NCBI RefSeq assembly: GCF_014268815.2 | Contig: NZ_JABWRE020000001.1 | Coordinates: 687,001 to 751,000 of the forward strand | From: Pseudomonas urmiensis | GTDB taxonomy: Bacteria; Pseudomonadota; Gammaproteobacteria; Pseudomonadales; Pseudomonadaceae | DNA length: 64,000 nt | Direction: 5' to 3' | Part shown: positions 1-7,571 of the stretch, piece by piece | How positions within the stretch are numbered: position 1 is the stretch's first letter | Layout of the letters: every line of letters starts with the position of its first letter | The notes under the pieces: model-generated | Database searches by the model: none | What the model was told of the DNA's origin: nothing | The model's input: the letters and a program-made list of their open reading frames with translations, nothing else | Program-made: the position numbers and the translations under genes

Positions 1-348
1 GGCTGGGACGACCAGGCCCTGGAGTTCTTCGCTTGGGGCGCCCAGAGCTGGGTGTGCGCCGGCTCCAACTTCATCCCGCGCGAGCACGTGGCCCTGTATG
101 AGGCGTGCGTGATCGACAAGGACTTCGACAAAGGCCGGCGCATCATGGGCGCGATGATGCCGCTGATGGACTTCCTCGAAGGTGGCAAGTTCGTCCAGTC
201 GATCAAGTACGGCGTGGCCCTGAACGGCCTGAGCACCGGTGGCGTGCGCAAGCCGCTGTCCGAGCTGGACGCTGCCGAGAAGCAAGCGCTTGAGCGCGTC
301 GTGAACGAACTCAAGCGCAACATCGCACAGATCACCGGGGGAGCCTGA
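1..348 (+). CDS. DapA-family aldolase/dehydratase, C-terminal part (5' end outside window)
   Basis: The reading frame is open from base 1, so this is the last ~115 residues of a longer gene. The segment AQSWVCAGSNFIPREHVALY followed by helices ending in a lysine-rich tail matches the C-terminal part of dihydrodipicolinate-synthase/N-acetylneuraminate-lyase family proteins, which use a Schiff-base lysine to cleave or dehydrate 2-oxo acids. That lysine lies upstream and is not visible. The stop is two bases before the next ATG, with a strong ribosome site (GGGGGAG, 338-344), so the two genes are translationally linked. Pairing with an aldehyde dehydrogenase suggests a sugar-acid or hydroxyproline-like pathway ending in a semialdehyde; this is inference. 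Confidence 0.8.
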   Translation, partial: GWDDQALEFFAWGAQSWVCAGSNFIPREHVALYEACVIDKDFDKGRRIMGAMMPLMDFLEGGKFVQSIKYGVALNGLSTGGVRKPLSELDAAEKQALERVVNELKRNIAQITGGA

Positions 349-350
349 CC

Positions 351-1841
351 ATGGCCCAATTGCTGAGCAAGGACCAATACGCGGCCATCGCCGCCGACCT
401 GCAACTGCGTACCCAGGCGTTCATCGACGGTGAGTTCCGTGATGCCATCTCGGGCCGCACCTTCGTCACCACCAACCCGGCCACCGGCAAGCAGCTGGCC
501 GAAGTCGCCGCCTGCGACGTGCAGGACGTGGTTGTCGCCGTGGCGGCCGCCAAGCGCGTGTTCGAAGACGGTTCTTGGTCCAAGCTGCAACCGGGTGAGC
601 GCAAGCACATCCTGCTCAAGTTCGCCCAGCTGCTAGAAGACCACAGTCACGAGCTGGCGGTACTGGAAGCGCTGGACAGCGGCAAGCCGGTCAGCGAGTG
701 CCAGAACGTCGATGTTCCAGAAACCATCCACACCATCCGTTGGCACGCCGAGCTGATCGACAAGATCTACGACAACACCGCGCCGACCGGCAACGCCGCC
801 GTGACCATGGTGGTGCGCGAGGCGATTGGCGTGGTCGGCCTGGTGCTGCCGTGGAACTTCCCGCTGCTGATGCTGGCCTGGAAGATCGCCCCGTCACTGG
901 CCGCCGGTTGTTCGATCGTGGTCAAGCCGGCCAAGGAAACCACCCTCAGCGCCCTGCGGGTGGCCGAGCTCGCCCATCAGGCGGGTGTCCCGGCCGGGGT
1001 GTTCAACCTGGTGCCTGGGGGTGGCCGTGAAGTAGGCGAGGCCATTGGCCGGCACATGGACATCCCCATGGTCAGCTTCACCGGCTCCACCGACACCGGC
1101 CGCTTGTTCCTCAAGTACGCGGCCGAGTCCAACCTCAAGCGCATCGTCCTCGAGCTGGGTGGCAAGAACCCGGCTGTGGTGATGAACGACTGCGAAGACT
1201 TGGATGAAGTGGCCCAGTTCGTCACCGCCGGTGCGTTCTGGAACATGGGCGAGAACTGCTCGGCGTCGTCGCGGCTGATCGTGCACAAGGACGTCAAGGA
1301 TCAACTGCTGAGCTTGATTGCCAAGCACCTGAAGGAATGGAAACTCGGCGATCCCCTCGACCCGGACAACCGCCTCGGGGCGATGGTCAGCAAGTCGCAC
1401 TTCGACAAGGTCAAGTCCTACCTGGAGTACGCCGCCGAGCACAAGCTCAACGTGGTGCAGGGTGGCCAGACCGAGCAGGGTGTGTTCGTGCAGCCGACCA
1501 TCGTCGATGGCGTGGCGCGCGATAGCCGCCTGTTCGTCGAGGAGATCTTCGGGCCCGTGCTGAGCGTTACCTCGTTCGAGACCATCGAGCAGGCCATCGA
1601 GCTGGCTAACGACACCATCTACGGCCTGGCGGCTTCGGCCTACACCGGCAGCCTGCGCAATGCCCTGCGCCTGTCGCGGGAGATTCGCGCGGGCGTGGTC
1701 ACGGTCAACTGCTTCGGCGAAGGCGATGCGTCGACGCCGTTCGGTGGTTACAAGGAGTCCGGCTTTGGTGGGCGCGACAAGTCGATCTGGGCGCATGACC
1801 AGTACACCGAGCTCAAGACCATCTGGATCAACGCGGCGTAA
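351..1841 (+). CDS. NAD(P)-dependent aldehyde dehydrogenase (PuuC-like)
   Basis: This 496-residue protein has the usual length and motifs of the ALDH superfamily: PWNF with Asn169, the general base Glu268 in VLELGGKNP, and the nucleophile Cys303 in GENCSAS. The family oxidises an aldehyde to the acid with NAD(P)+ in the cytoplasm. Overall it resembles gamma-glutamyl-gamma-aminobutyraldehyde or semialdehyde dehydrogenases. It directly follows a DapA-family gene with a 2-bp gap, so its substrate is probably the semialdehyde made by that enzyme rather than a polyamine intermediate, although puuA/puuB homologues do lie 58 kb downstream. The exact substrate cannot be read from the sequence. Confidence 0.9.
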   Translation: MAQLLSKDQYAAIAADLQLRTQAFIDGEFRDAISGRTFVTTNPATGKQLAEVAACDVQDVVVAVAAAKRVFEDGSWSKLQPGERKHILLKFAQLLEDHSHELAVLEALDSGKPVSECQNVDVPETIHTIRWHAELIDKIYDNTAPTGNAAVTMVVREAIGVVGLVLPWNFPLLMLAWKIAPSLAAGCSIVVKPAKETTLSALRVAELAHQAGVPAGVFNLVPGGGREVGEAIGRHMDIPMVSFTGSTDTGRLFLKYAAESNLKRIVLELGGKNPAVVMNDCEDLDEVAQFVTAGAFWNMGENCSASSRLIVHKDVKDQLLSLIAKHLKEWKLGDPLDPDNRLGAMVSKSHFDKVKSYLEYAAEHKLNVVQGGQTEQGVFVQPTIVDGVARDSRLFVEEIFGPVLSVTSFETIEQAIELANDTIYGLAASAYTGSLRNALRLSREIRAGVVTVNCFGEGDASTPFGGYKESGFGGRDKSIWAHDQYTELKTIWINAA

Positions 1842-1880
1842 ACCGAGCATTTTGGGGCCGCTTTGCGGCGGTTCGGCGCC

Positions 1881-1964
1881 CCGACAAGCCCGCTCCCACA
1901 GGTACAGCGCCGTTCTGAAGATGAGCGCTATCCCTGTGGGAGCGGGCTTGCCCGCGAAGAGGCC
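1881..1964. repeat. REP pair (REPIN) downstream of the aldehyde dehydrogenase
   Basis: Two inverted REP copies: CAAGCCCGCTCCCACAGG near 1885 and TGTGGGAGCGGGCTTGCCC near 1935, separated by about 30 bp. The second copy ends with the CGCGAAGAGGCC tail typical of pseudomonad REPs. Confidence 0.85.
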
Positions 1965-2178
1965 GGATCAGACACAACCTAGACACACAACCTACAGACA
2001 CATCCCGCTTCACAGCGAATAAGCAGCACGGCTCGGCAATGAGCTAGACAAGGCTGCGGCGCTGACGGCCACCGGGACACCGGTGGCCACACATTCCCTG
2101 AAACCAAGAAAAACCCGTGCACAGGTCCACTGGGGAGTGGCTGCGTGCGCACCTAAAATCTTTTGTGAGTCGACTGCC

Positions 2179-3090
2179 ATGATCGTTTCCCAAGCCAGCG
2201 CGCTTGCGCCTGCGCTATCCCATCGCAACGCCCTGATCGTTGCCCATATCGCCGCCGTGCTGTTCGGTCTGACCGGCATTCTCGGCGCCCTGATCCATGC
2301 TGACGCCACGGTTATTACCGCCGGCCGCGCGGTGTTCGCCGTGCTGGCCCTGGGGTTGGTGGCGCTGGTGCAGCGCAAGGCCCTGTTCCATGGCCTAAGT
2401 GGGCGCAAGTTCGCCGTGATGCTGTTCACCGGAGCCATGTTGGCAGCGCACTGGGTGACATTCTTCATTGCCATCAAGGTCGGCGGGGTAGCGGTGGCGA
2501 CCCTGGGCTTTGCCAGCTTCCCGGCGTTTATCGCGCTGCTCGACCTGCTGGTGTTTCGCGAGCGTCTGCACCTGCGTGAAGCGCTGTTGCTGGGCTTGGT
2601 GACGCTGGGGTTGGTGCTGGTGGTGCCGTCGTTCGACCTGCTGGACCAGGGCACGCTGGGGCTGCTCTGGGGCTTGGCCTCGGGTCTGTCGTTCGCCTTG
2701 CTGGCAATCGCCAATCGGCGTGCCGCGCGGGGCATGGATGCGCTGCAGGTGGCGTTCTGGCAGAACCTGACGGTGGCCGTGCTGGTAGCGCCGTTTGCGC
2801 TGAACCAGTTGATGGTGCAGGGCTTGCAGGTCGCGGATTGGGTCTACCTGGCGCTGCTCGGGGTGTTTTGCACGGGATTGTCGCAGTTCTTGTTCGTCAA
2901 GAGCCTGGAAGGGCTGCAGGCGCGTAGCGCGGGGATGATCATTGCCCTGGAGCCGGTGTATGCAATTGCCTGTGCCTGGGTGCTGTTCGCCGAGCAGCCG
3001 TCGCTGCGGATGCTGGCGGGGGCGGCGCTGGTGATCGTGGCGACGGTGCTGTCGGCCTGGAGCAAACCTGCCAGTGAGCGTCTGGCTTGA
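2179..3090 (+). CDS. DMT-superfamily (EamA) transporter
   Basis: The 303-residue hydrophobic protein has about ten predicted transmembrane segments in two repeats, the pattern of EamA/RhaT-type drug-metabolite transporters of the inner membrane, usually exporters of small metabolites. The frame is open back to 2083, but residues before 2179 (Thr/Lys/Arg-rich, then WGVAACAPKIFCEST) do not look like a family N-terminus, so the ATG at 2179 (MIVSQASALAPAL) is preferred. No strong ribosome site is seen at either. It is a single gene between REP-bearing spacers. Substrate unknown; this is one of three DMT transporters in the window. Confidence 0.85.
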   Translation: MIVSQASALAPALSHRNALIVAHIAAVLFGLTGILGALIHADATVITAGRAVFAVLALGLVALVQRKALFHGLSGRKFAVMLFTGAMLAAHWVTFFIAIKVGGVAVATLGFASFPAFIALLDLLVFRERLHLREALLLGLVTLGLVLVVPSFDLLDQGTLGLLWGLASGLSFALLAIANRRAARGMDALQVAFWQNLTVAVLVAPFALNQLMVQGLQVADWVYLALLGVFCTGLSQFLFVKSLEGLQARSAGMIIALEPVYAIACAWVLFAEQPSLRMLAGAALVIVATVLSAWSKPASERLA

Positions 3091-3100
3091 GATTTTGCGG

Positions 3101-3236
3101 CCGCTTCGCGGCCCATCGCAGGCTGTCGCCAGCTCCCACGAGGGGCACAATTGCCCATGGGTGGACTGCCCCCAACCCATCCAGCTTTCAGGCGGCAGTC
3201 CACTGCGTGGGAGCGGGCTTGCCCCGCGATGAGGCC
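3101..3236. repeat. Degenerate REP pair
   Basis: The right copy (about 3204-3236) is a good REP, GCGTGGGAGCGGGCTTGCCC plus CGCGATGAGGCC. The left part (3101-3165) keeps only fragments such as the GCGGCCGCTTCGCGGCC hairpin and AGCTCCCACGAGG. It separates two convergent genes. Confidence 0.65.
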
Positions 3237-3244
3237 AGCCCTGC

Positions 3245-3715
3245 CTACTTGAATTTGGGCCCGGAGCGCGTATTGAGCCCCTTGGCCAAGCGGTCATACA
3301 GCACCACATTGACCGTCGCCGCCAAGTTCATGCAGCCCTCGGTTGGGATATAGATGGTCTCTTCACACCACGCCCGCACGCTCTCGTCGAGCGTGCCGTC
3401 TTCAGGCCCGAAGATGTAGATGGCGCGATCCGGGTGGGTGTACTCAGGCAGCGGCCGAGCACCTTCGACCAGCTCCACCGCCACCGGCGTGCAGCCCAGG
3501 GGAATGATGCGCTGCAGGTCATCGATTCCGATCAGCGGAATGTCGTAGTGCACCCGCTTGGTATCGGTGACGAAATCGCGCGCGCGCTCATAGCGCTTGC
3601 CGGTGTAGAACACTGAGTTGACGCCGTAGCAACCCGCTGCGCGCATCACCGAGCCGACGTTCTCCGGGGACTTGGGATTGAACAGGCCGATGCAGCTGTA
3701 CCGTTTGTTTGCCAC
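3245..3715 (-). CDS. SpoU/TrmH-family RNA 2'-O-methyltransferase
   Basis: This 156-residue protein has the minimal SPOUT fold. Motif 1 is NPKSPENVGSVMRAAG with the catalytic-type Arg, motif 2 is FGPEDGTL, and motif 3 is the knot segment GCMNLAATVNVVLYDRLA. Members transfer a methyl group from S-adenosylmethionine to the 2'-OH of a tRNA or rRNA nucleotide. It is short like TrmL but not close enough in sequence to name it so. The start codon is GTG at 3715 (MANKRYSCIGLF) with no strong ribosome site; no better upstream start exists. Expressed alone, divergent from nothing close. Confidence 0.85.
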   Translation of the reverse strand: MANKRYSCIGLFNPKSPENVGSVMRAAGCYGVNSVFYTGKRYERARDFVTDTKRVHYDIPLIGIDDLQRIIPLGCTPVAVELVEGARPLPEYTHPDRAIYIFGPEDGTLDESVRAWCEETIYIPTEGCMNLAATVNVVLYDRLAKGLNTRSGPKFK

Positions 3716-3774
3716 GTGCCGGGGCCCTTCGCAAAAAAAACGCGATTATACGGGCTTGCCGGCAGTGATGGGGA

Positions 3775-4140
3775 TCAGTCTTTCTTCAGCAAACCGGCCA
3801 ACCCGGCGAACGGATTGTGAGTGGCCTTGGCGATGCTCGGCGTGCTGGTCGAGCCTTCGCTGAAGTACTGCTGGTCGGTATAGCGCGAGTGCTCGTTGTC
3901 GTGGCAATACAGGCACAACAGCTCCCAGTTCGAGCCATCCTGGGGGTTGTTGTCGTGGTTATGGTCACGATGGTGCACGGTCAGCTCCGACAGGCGTTTG
4001 CCGGAGAACTCACGGGCGCAGCGGCCGCAGACATGGGGATACATCTTCAGGGCCTTGTCGCGGTAGCCCATTTCCTTGTCGCGCTTGGCGTCGGCAAGGA
4101 TGCGGTCGAGGCGGGCGGTGGCCGATAGGGTGGAACTCAT
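3775..4140 (-). CDS. yajD: YajD-family HNH nuclease
   Basis: The 121-residue protein has the HNH zinc-finger nuclease core: a CGRC pair, then LTVHHRDHNHDNNP with the catalytic-type His, then LLCLYCHDNEHSRY. This order and length match the small YajD group of E. coli and pseudomonads, whose biological role is unknown. The C-terminal tail (HNPFAGLAGLLKKD) is conserved-looking. It lies 59 bp upstream of the methyltransferase gene on the same strand and could share a transcript. Confidence 0.85.
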   Translation of the reverse strand: MSSTLSATARLDRILADAKRDKEMGYRDKALKMYPHVCGRCAREFSGKRLSELTVHHRDHNHDNNPQDGSNWELLCLYCHDNEHSRYTDQQYFSEGSTSTPSIAKATHNPFAGLAGLLKKD

Positions 4141-4272
4141 GGTGTTACCTTTATTGTATTCAGGCGAATGACGGTTATAGCCTTGAGTCTAGCGCGCCTG
4201 CAGGCCACGCGGACAGGCAAAAACCTGCAGATGGGCGTAGCCTGTAGAAAGATTCCCGACAGGAGGTTGCAG

Positions 4273-4551
4273 ATGTTGCATGCGATCCTCGCCGCATTGA
4301 TCGTGGTTGCCGCGCCCTTGGCGCACGCCGCTGGCCAGCAGCCCCGGATCACCACGCCGGTGCCTGGCGCACCGGGCACCGCCACGCCCACGCCCTATCC
4401 ACAGATCACCCCGAGCGCACCGCCCAAGGCCTACGACCGCCAGCCCGGTGCACCGCTGTTGCCGCCGATGCCCGTGCCTGGGCCGCCCCGCGATCAGCCG
4501 CTGCCGGGCCTTTCGCAAGAGCCGCCGCGACCACCGGCCAAGGACGATTAG
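4273..4551 (+). CDS. Small exported proline-rich protein, function unknown
   Basis: The 92-residue product begins with a clear signal peptide (MLHAILAALIVVAAPLAHAA), then a mature part of about 72 residues that is roughly one third proline (PGAPGTATPTPYPQITPSAP). The frame is open to 4168, but ATG 4273 has an excellent ribosome site (AGGAGG, 4261-4266) and starts the signal peptide. Such low-complexity Pro-rich periplasmic or secreted proteins are common in Pseudomonas and unnamed. Its stop overlaps by 4 bp the stop of the convergent cyclic-nucleotide-binding gene. Confidence 0.75.
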   Translation: MLHAILAALIVVAAPLAHAAGQQPRITTPVPGAPGTATPTPYPQITPSAPPKAYDRQPGAPLLPPMPVPGPPRDQPLPGLSQEPPRPPAKDD

Positions 4552-5015
4552 ACCTGGGCCAGGCGCTGACCGTCTTGCATGCGCAAGCGCTTCGATAGCG
4601 CCACAGCCAGTGCGCGGATGATCCGCGCAGCGATGCGTGGCGCTTCGTTGAGCATCTTTTCCAGCGAGTCCTTGCCCAGGGTCAGCAGTTGGCAGTCGCT
4701 GGCCGCCACGCAACTGGCCGAGCGGCGCTCACCGTCGAGCACGGCCATTTCGCCAAACGCGCCGCGGCGCAGCACGGCGATTTCCACCGCCTGGCCGCTG
4801 CCATCGGTCTTGCGCACCGAGACTTGGCCGCGGTGCAGGATACACATGAAGGTACCGGCGTCGCCTTCCTGGAAAATCGTCTCGCCGGCAGTCATATGGG
4901 CCAGGCTGAAGTAGCCGGCCACGGCGTGGAAGTCGGTCGGTTGCAGGGCGTCGAACAGGCCGCAGTCCATGAGCATGTCGCGGATTTCGGCGTTGAGCTG
5001 GGAGGCGTCTGGCAT
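4548..5015 (-). CDS. Cyclic-nucleotide-binding-domain protein
   Basis: The 155 residues are essentially one cNMP-binding beta-barrel: the N-terminal part GETIFQEGDAGTFMCILHRGQVSV and the phosphate-binding cassette FGEMAVLDGERRSASCVA, with the Glu and Arg that contact the ribose and phosphate in Crp-type domains. There is no DNA-binding domain, no kinase and no channel, so it is a stand-alone sensor-like domain; the C-terminal helix (IRALAVALSKRL) could mediate contacts. Ligand and partner are unknown. Confidence 0.85.
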   Translation of the reverse strand: MPDASQLNAEIRDMLMDCGLFDALQPTDFHAVAGYFSLAHMTAGETIFQEGDAGTFMCILHRGQVSVRKTDGSGQAVEIAVLRRGAFGEMAVLDGERRSASCVAASDCQLLTLGKDSLEKMLNEAPRIAARIIRALAVALSKRLRMQDGQRLAQV

Positions 5016-5077
5016 GTGTTGTTCTTCTGTCTTGGACGGTGGATCGTTGGCTGGCGTCTTTCAAGCGCAGTTTTTGT

Positions 5078-5201
5078 CGCCAGTGCTGGCCTCTTCGCGG
5101 GCAAGCCCGCTCCCACAGGGATCGTGCAGACCCCTATCAATTGTGTGATCGACTCGGCCCATGTGGGAGCGGGCTTGCCCGCGAAGAGGCCAGCACTGGC
5201 G
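5078..5201. repeat. REPIN with perfect 40-bp arms
   Basis: Arms at 5078-5117 and 5162-5201 are exact reverse complements over 40 bp, including CGCCAGTGCTGG flanks outside the REP core. The 44-bp centre is not palindromic. It lies between the convergent-side end of ptrB and the start of the cNMP-binding gene. Confidence 0.9.
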
Positions 5202-5249
5202 AGGCAAAGCCCGCGGACAAATCCACCCTAAGACAACAAAAAAACCGAT

Positions 5250-7301
5250 TTACACCACGCCCAGTTCATTGAAGACGAACGCATACTCCAACGCCACGTC
5301 CTTGAGGCCTTGGTACCGGCCGCTCATGCCGCCGTGACCCGCGCCCATCTCGGTCTTGAGTAGCAGCAGGTTGTCGTCGGTCTTGCGCGTGCGCAGGCGC
5401 GCGACCCACTTGGCTGCTTCCCAGTACTGCACGCGGCTGTCGTTGTAACCGGCCACTACCAGCATGGCAGGGTAGGCCTGGGCCTTGACGTTCTCGTATG
5501 GCGCATAAGCCTTGATCCGTGCGTAAACCTCCGGCTCCTCGGGGTTGCCCCACTCGTCGTACTCGGTCACGGTCAGCGGCAGCTCGGGGTCGAGCATGGT
5601 GTTGAGCACGTCGACGAACGGCACTTCGGCAATCGCGCAACGGAAGAGATCCGGACGCTGGTTGAGTACCGCGCCAATCAGTAGGCCGCCGGCGCTGCCG
5701 CCGCTGATCGCCAGGCGTTCGCGGCCGGTGACGCCCTCGGCGATCAGGTGTTCGGCGCAGGCGATGAAGTCATCGAAGCTGTTCTGCTTGTGTTGCTGCT
5801 TGCCAGCCCGGTACCAGGCCTCGCCCAGCTCGCCGCCGCCACGCACATGGGCGATGGCGAAAGCCACGCCGCGTTCGAGCAAGCTCAGCCGGGCGTGGGA
5901 GAACCATGGATCGAGGCTTTCGCCATAGGCGCCATAGCCGTACAGATAGAGCGGCACTGTCTTGTCCAGATCCTCGCGGCGGCGGACCAGGCTGATCGGC
6001 ACCTGCGTGCCATCCTTGGCGGTCGCCCACAGGCGCTGGCTGACATAGGCGTCGGCATCGAACGCGCCAAGCACTGGCGTCTCTTTGAGCACCTGCTGAG
6101 CACCGCTGGCCAGCTCCAGTTGGCGCACCTGGGCCGGGCGGTTGAGCGCTTCGTAACGCAGGCGAATGCGGCTGCTGGAAAACTCCAGGCTGTCTTGCAC
6201 ATACAGGCTGTAGGCCGCATCCGGCAGCTCCACGCGGTATGTCGGCAAACCTTGCGGGCGCACTTCGATGACCGGCAGGCCACCTTCGCGCAGGCTCAGT
6301 GCCAGCGCGCTGGCATTGAGGCTCAGGCCTTCGAGCATGATCGTCTCGCGGTGCGCCACCAGCACCTGCCACTGCGCGCGGCCCGGCACCTGCTCGGCAG
6401 GGGCGTGGAACAGGGCGAAGTTGATCCCGTCCTGGTTGCTGCGGATGAACCAGCGCCACTGGCCATCGAGCTGGCCGTGATCGGGGTAGTACTCGTGATT
6501 TTCCTCACGTGGCGCCAGGCAGGTGAAGTCGGCCTGTGGGGTGCTGGCGTCGAGCACCCAGGCCTCGCTGGTGGTCTTGCTGTTGAGCAGCAGGATCAGC
6601 TGGCGCTCGGAGCTGGCGCGGTAGCAGTGCAGGAAGAACCGTCCATCGGCTTCCTCGAACACGGTCTGCGCGTCAGCCTCGCCCAAGGTAAAGCGGCGCA
6701 GGCGCCAAGGGCGATGGGTGTCGTCCAGTTCGGCGAAGAACAGCGTCTGGCTGTCGTTGGCCCAGGTCATGCTGCCGTCGCAGTCTTCGAAGGGCAGGGT
6801 GGTGATGCTGCCGCTGGCCAGGTCCTTGACGTACAGGGTGTAGGTTTCTTCGCCGTTGGTGTCGAGGCTGTAGGCCAGCAGGCGGTGGTCGGGGCTGACA
6901 TTGAACGCGCCCAGCGCCAGGAAGCCGCCAGCGGCCAGGGCGTTGGGGTCGAGCAGCAATTGTTCGCGGCTTTCATCGACCGTGTTGGAGTCGTCGGCCG
7001 GACGCGGGCAGCGGTAGTGGCGCGGGTATTCGTCGCCGGCGGTGGTGCGTGTGTAGTACAGCCAAGGGCCCCAGGGCGAGGGCAACGACAGGTCGGTTTC
7101 CTTGATGCGGCCCTTGATCTCTTCGAACAGTTGCTCGCGCAACGGCGCCTGGTCGGCCAGGCAGGTTTCCTGGTAGGCGTTTTCGGCGTGCAGGTAGGCC
7201 AGCACCTCGGGGGTGTCGCGCTCTTGCAGCCAGGCGTAGGGGTCGGCGCCTGGGGCCTGATGGGCTATTGGAGCTTTAGCGGCGGTAGCGGTGGCTGGCA
7301 T
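5250..7301 (-). CDS. ptrB: Oligopeptidase B (S9 family serine peptidase)
   Basis: The 683-residue protein has an N-terminal beta-propeller (about residues 70-400) and a C-terminal alpha/beta-hydrolase. The nucleophile Ser is in ISGGSAGGLL, the Asp in VAGYNDSRVQYWE and the His in EMGAGHGGMSGR. The segment HVRGGGELGEAWYRAGK precedes the catalytic part as in the prolyl-oligopeptidase family. Oligopeptidase B cleaves short peptides after Arg or Lys in the cytoplasm. Length and motifs are complete. It is monocistronic between a REPIN and the IS110 insertion, and the insertion does not touch the coding sequence. Confidence 0.92.
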   Translation of the reverse strand: MPATATAAKAPIAHQAPGADPYAWLQERDTPEVLAYLHAENAYQETCLADQAPLREQLFEEIKGRIKETDLSLPSPWGPWLYYTRTTAGDEYPRHYRCPRPADDSNTVDESREQLLLDPNALAAGGFLALGAFNVSPDHRLLAYSLDTNGEETYTLYVKDLASGSITTLPFEDCDGSMTWANDSQTLFFAELDDTHRPWRLRRFTLGEADAQTVFEEADGRFFLHCYRASSERQLILLLNSKTTSEAWVLDASTPQADFTCLAPREENHEYYPDHGQLDGQWRWFIRSNQDGINFALFHAPAEQVPGRAQWQVLVAHRETIMLEGLSLNASALALSLREGGLPVIEVRPQGLPTYRVELPDAAYSLYVQDSLEFSSSRIRLRYEALNRPAQVRQLELASGAQQVLKETPVLGAFDADAYVSQRLWATAKDGTQVPISLVRRREDLDKTVPLYLYGYGAYGESLDPWFSHARLSLLERGVAFAIAHVRGGGELGEAWYRAGKQQHKQNSFDDFIACAEHLIAEGVTGRERLAISGGSAGGLLIGAVLNQRPDLFRCAIAEVPFVDVLNTMLDPELPLTVTEYDEWGNPEEPEVYARIKAYAPYENVKAQAYPAMLVVAGYNDSRVQYWEAAKWVARLRTRKTDDNLLLLKTEMGAGHGGMSGRYQGLKDVALEYAFVFNELGVV

Positions 7302-7375
7302 GAATGATCTCTTGGTGTGCTGTTACGGGCTTTGCCGGCCCTATCGCCGGGCAAGCCCGCTTGTATGGTTAGACT

Positions 7376-7536
7376 TGAAGGGGTGGTGGGACTAAATGCC
7401 CGATTCTGACTGTTCGCAGCAGTACAGACCGTGGGAGACATCGCCCCACCCCTTCCACCAAAGCGCCGATAAAGAATGCATCGTTTGCAAGCGACGATAG
7501 AAGCAAGCCAGCGCCTCTTGGTGAAACCCCTTCAAG
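7376..7536 (+). ncRNA. Candidate bridge RNA of the IS110 element
   Basis: The region upstream of the transposase folds into two loops. A perfect 10-bp stem (GAAGGGGTGG 7377-7386 with CCACCCCTTC 7446-7455) encloses a target loop containing GCCCGAT (7398-7404), matching the left REP flank GCCCGCT (7355-7361) at 6 of 7, and GTGGGAG (7431-7437), the exact complement of CTCCCAC at the right junction. A second stem (CACCAA 7456-7461 with TTGGTG 7518-7523) encloses a donor loop with AGAAT (7473-7477), identical to the element's right end, and TGCAAG (7486-7491), pairing with core CT plus the left end TGTA with one G-U. This is the known layout of IS110 bridge RNAs; the 3' end is approximate. Confidence 0.82.
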
Positions 7537-7571
7537 CCGAAAAACCTTAACGTGGAGAACCGCCCATCGCA

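Noticed and set aside
1-1841. Assigning the first two genes to hydroxyproline or glucarate degradation
   Set aside because: DapA-family plus ALDH pairs serve several pathways and the diagnostic N-terminal half is outside the window.
1842-1880. GC-rich hairpin after the first ALDH as a terminator
   Set aside because: GGGGCCGCTTTGCGGCGG can fold but has no T-run, so it does not meet the standard for a rho-independent terminator.
5748-7307. 519-codon open frame on the + strand opposite ptrB
   Set aside because: Pure antisense shadow of a GC-rich gene: no family motif and no ribosome site, while the opposite strand encodes complete oligopeptidase B.
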